Positions 61,201 through 64,000 of a DNA stretch of 64,000 nucleotides are shown one piece after another (the stretch's first letter is position 1; every line of letters starts with the position of its first letter). The notes beneath the pieces were generated by a model. It ran no database searches. It was not told the DNA's origin and worked only from the letters and a program-made list of their open reading frames with translations. Source of the DNA: Tetramitus jugosus (lineage: Eukaryota > Heterolobosea > Eutetramitea > Acrasida > Vahlkampfiidae); NCBI GenBank assembly GCA_937625935.1, contig OW569381.1, forward strand, positions 186,001 to 250,000, written 5' to 3'. A program made the translations under genes and the position numbers.

Positions 61201-63690
61201 TTCTTCTCCTTTGTTTTTCGCAGATTTGTGTTCGCTTCGATGATAAATTGTTTGATGAACTCCAACGTATGTTCTTTCAAATATGACTCATTGATCATTT
61301 CTATTTGATCGAAAAACATGTTGGTGGTTTGACTATTCAAACTTGGAAGAATGCCTAATATCAAGTCATACACTGCTCGCTGAATCGCTTCATATTTTCC
61401 CACAGTAGACTTCCAAATGAGTTCTACTTCGGACAACTTCAAACCACGTTGCTCTGCAAGGAACAATATCAGGAATTTGCTTTGTTTGATCAGCTCCAAG
61501 TGAGCGTTATTCTCAAATATGTTCTCCAACACACATTTTTCCTCGATCCACTTTGTTAATTGTTTTAGCGTATGCCATCGTATCACTCGATCAGTGGACT
61601 TGTTCGTGGATGAGGCCGAGGCAGCAGACAATGGGGTGCTCGGTGATAGTGGAGTCAATGAAAAATTCTGCAACGAAGGAAGGAAGCGATGTTGAAAGCT
61701 CGAAGTCTTCTTCACAGCAGTCTCAGCTTCGCACTCCTTGATAAAATTTTTGATTTCATTGAGGGCGAATAACCGTTTCTCGATAATATCAGATGTGAGA
61801 ATCTTCAGAAGCAGCTCCAATTGAACAACTTCTGTCAGCTCCTGTGCTCTGTCTGGTTGATATCTCTTCAATAGCGAATTGCTCAATGGTACAATTTCTT
61901 TCAAATTGTCCCATGATTCTGTCCTTAGGAATTCATCATCGAAACTATTGATATAGTTCATTAGAATTTGTTTGACGAGAGGTACGAGTTCGTCCTGTAT
62001 CCTATACATTCCATCTACACTCTTCTGGAAAATTCGTAAACATTTCTTAAATATTTGCAGCGTAGTCATTCGATTTTGGAACAAGCCAAACAATAGAGCA
62101 TAGCCACCCACTTGTCCAAACGTGTTCACATTGCGCAAAAAGAAGGAGGAGAGATGTCTGTTTGTCTTTGTTGGAAAAGCAAATATAAATTTGTCATAAT
62201 TCGTGTTCCACGTCGCGTTAGAATTTGCATTCATCACAGCACTCCAACGTTCCACATCCTGCAACAACAAGTATTTGTTCAATGTCCCAATAACCAACAA
62301 GAACAACAAAATTAGAGTGTTAGATCGGTACACAAATTATAAACACCATTATCGTTTCCAGTAAATAGGACACATACCTTTTGGAATATGTTACTATGCT
62401 GAGCATAGACACTATTGTTCGCATAGAATGGATTTCGACATTGCATGATAATCTCAACTGTTTCACACAGGATGTACGCCTCACTCTCCGCATCCTTCCT
62501 CGACTCAGCTTCTTCCTTTGATGAGGAAACAGATGAGCACTCTGTTGCATTACTGTTGCGCGCAGCAGACAAGGACGTTGATGGCAACGATGCTGCCAAT
62601 GACGACAACAATCCAGCAGAGGAAGAAGAAGACGAGGACGATGATGATGAAGATCGTGGTGGCGATGGCTGTTGATGTTGATCAGCAGAAGCAGCAACCC
62701 CTGTTATCGATGACGATGATGAATAAGCTGCCGCTGCAGCATTCTTTGCCTTTTCTCGCTTCTCCAAAAACTTTGCTTCTTCTTCCTTCTTGTCCAACAG
62801 ATAATACTCGAGTTGCGACACAAACAGTGCAATGACACGACTAAACAGTAGATTAATAACTTCAGCCAACGATTTTCGAATATTGTTCTTGCTCATGAGT
62901 GAACGAACCAATCGATTCAAAAATTCCTTGATAAAATAACGTCCATTCTCCGATTTTATCTTCTCCTTCTTGTTCAACAGGTGCTCCACGAGTGAATTGA
63001 TATTATTTACAAGCGTTTCACAAGAATCACCAAAATCAGCTTCATATATGAAAAAAAATATTCAAGTTTTACGAGTTAAAACACGCGAACTCTCCTGATC
63101 CCAAAAAAACAAAGAATTTGTAGTTGTCGTCGTCGTCGTCGGACATTTCAAAAAAACTTACTCTTTGCGGTGTGTTCCCAGAGAGAACCCTTCTCTCTAA
63201 ACAATCTGACTGTCATTTGATCAAAATCCGTAATTAAATCTTGCCCCACTCGATTCGGTGTCGAAGCCACAAGTTCTCCCCCTAGTGCACTCGTTGGTGT
63301 ACCATTAAAAAAAAGTGAAGTTGAAGAAGGAGTGGGTGGTGCGAGAGAGACGAGAGCTGATGTTGGTGTCGATGGAACCATCATGATTGGCGTCGTTGTT
63401 GTCACATGTTGTTGATTGAAGCGTATTGAGCCAAGAGCTTGACTGTTGTTGTAATTGTTGTTGATTTGATGAAGAGGAAGAAATGTTCCTGATGATGAAG
63501 CTCTAGTGGGTGATGTTGATGATGATGATGAGAGAGGTGCAGCGACAGCAAAGGAACTGGTGGAGGGCGTAGGTGGTGAAGTATCAATGGTTAGCTTAGG
63601 GTTCGACCTGTTGTTGTTGTTGCTGTTGTTGTTCGTTGTTGCCGAAGTTGTCGTGGTGTTGGTGGTGTTGGATCCACGATGTTGGTCCAT
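55201..63690 (-). CDS. USP9X-like ubiquitin carboxyl-terminal hydrolase, four exons
   Basis: Exons 63690-63162, 63039-62378, 62258-59487 and 59400-55201, joined in phase across GT-AG introns (122, 119 and 86 nt), give 2,720 residues. The first 130 residues are disordered. A helical solenoid follows. Near residues 1184-1257 is a ubiquitin-like domain (VPVRIRVCPIGEPKFSLTLQ). The USP catalytic domain lies at about 1820-2150: the Cys box GLKNLGATCYMNSLLQQL (Cys at about 1831), QQQDATEFFNIFLD, and the His box SADSGHYYSYI (His at about 2092). It removes ubiquitin from substrates, probably in the cytosol (family knowledge). Size, order and flanking solenoid fit the USP9X/FAF group better than USP24 or USP34, but I cannot separate them firmly. 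Confidence 0.9.
62259..62377 (-). other. second intron of the USP gene
   Basis: Donor GTATGT after CAAAAG; acceptor GTTGCAG before GATGTGGAAC. Removal gives FQK-DVERW in frame. The retained frame would give a false start at 62333. Confidence 0.85.
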
Positions 63691-64000
63691 TCTGACTTTT
63701 TTTTTTTATTTCGTGTGGTTATTGATTGATATTTCTTATTGTTGTTGATATTTGGTTGTTCTTTGTTGTTTCAGCTGTTGTTTTTGTCCGTCTGCGCTCG
63801 ATTTGGCTCTATATGGCAAATCGAGAGCGGAAGATTTCGGATCCGTCCGGAGCGGTTCTTCAAGAGCTATACGACGTCGCTCGTCTACGATGATGTCTCT
63901 TATTCTCCTATTTCTTGTCACGAAGAAATTCATCACCGATTTCAATAGTTTTGTCTAGTGCCTGCATTCTGTATCAGAAAAACCTTGAGCTTGTCATGGG
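63691..64000. other. 5' flank of the USP gene
   Basis: 310 bases. Contains an overlapping frame pair on opposite strands (63739-63948) that I cannot assign to a family. Promoter of the USP gene presumably lies here. Confidence 0.4.

Noticed and set aside
63506-63748. Plus-strand frame opposite the USP first exon
   Set aside because: Antisense of low-complexity codons; no start context or homology.

Overview
The window looks like a chromosomal segment of a free-living eukaryotic protist, most likely a heterolobosean amoeba of the Naegleria/Acrasis type. This is inferred from compact, mostly intron-poor genes with GT-AG introns, short AT-rich spacers, Gln/Asn-rich proteins, eukaryotic tRNAs, and a Rab11, alpha-SNAP, USP and kynurenine-pathway gene set. 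I cannot fix the species.

Layout. 0-4.5 kb is a cluster of non-LTR (LINE-type) retrotransposon fragments plus a frameshifted chromodomain ORF, ending at a tRNA-Phe gene. 4.6-18.3 kb is an ordinary gene block: an LRR protein, a lipid-anchored DUF4476-like protein, Rab11 (three exons), an F-box/Rab-like fusion with a CaaX tail, 3-hydroxyanthranilate 3,4-dioxygenase, three unrecognised proteins and alpha-SNAP (two exons). At 18.7-22.5 kb (minus) and 38.1-42.1 kb (plus) lie two divergent paralogues of a 1,270-1,350-residue F-box/ankyrin protein. Between them is a 15.6 kb accessory island with decayed DNA transposons (Tc1/mariner-like, a zinc-finger/DUF6589-like gene, a possible MULE-like piece), further LINE fragments, tRNA-Asp and tRNA-Pro, a partly readable spliced gene, TANGO2 and a CBS-domain gene. 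42.2-64 kb is again gene-dense: a long polyQ/coiled-coil protein, a membrane-anchored beta-hexosaminidase, a GHMP-kinase-like protein, an RCC1 protein, a small basic protein, an acidic nuclear-looking protein and a 2,720-residue USP9X-like deubiquitinase in four exons.

Most notable system. Two LINE insertions with clear target-site duplications sit at nearly the same distance (27 and 29 bp) upstream of two different tRNA genes, in the same orientation, 5' end toward the tRNA. A third, degraded LINE ORF1 lies just upstream of the third tRNA gene. This resembles the tRNA-targeted TRE5 elements of Dictyostelium, but in what appears to be an unrelated lineage. The elements share a 3' tail and paired 3' hairpins, and one has an ATGTTAA overlap between ORF1 and ORF2.

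All domain calls are by reading alone; no search was run. Coordinates of introns were deduced by eye from GT-AG sites and reading-frame continuity.
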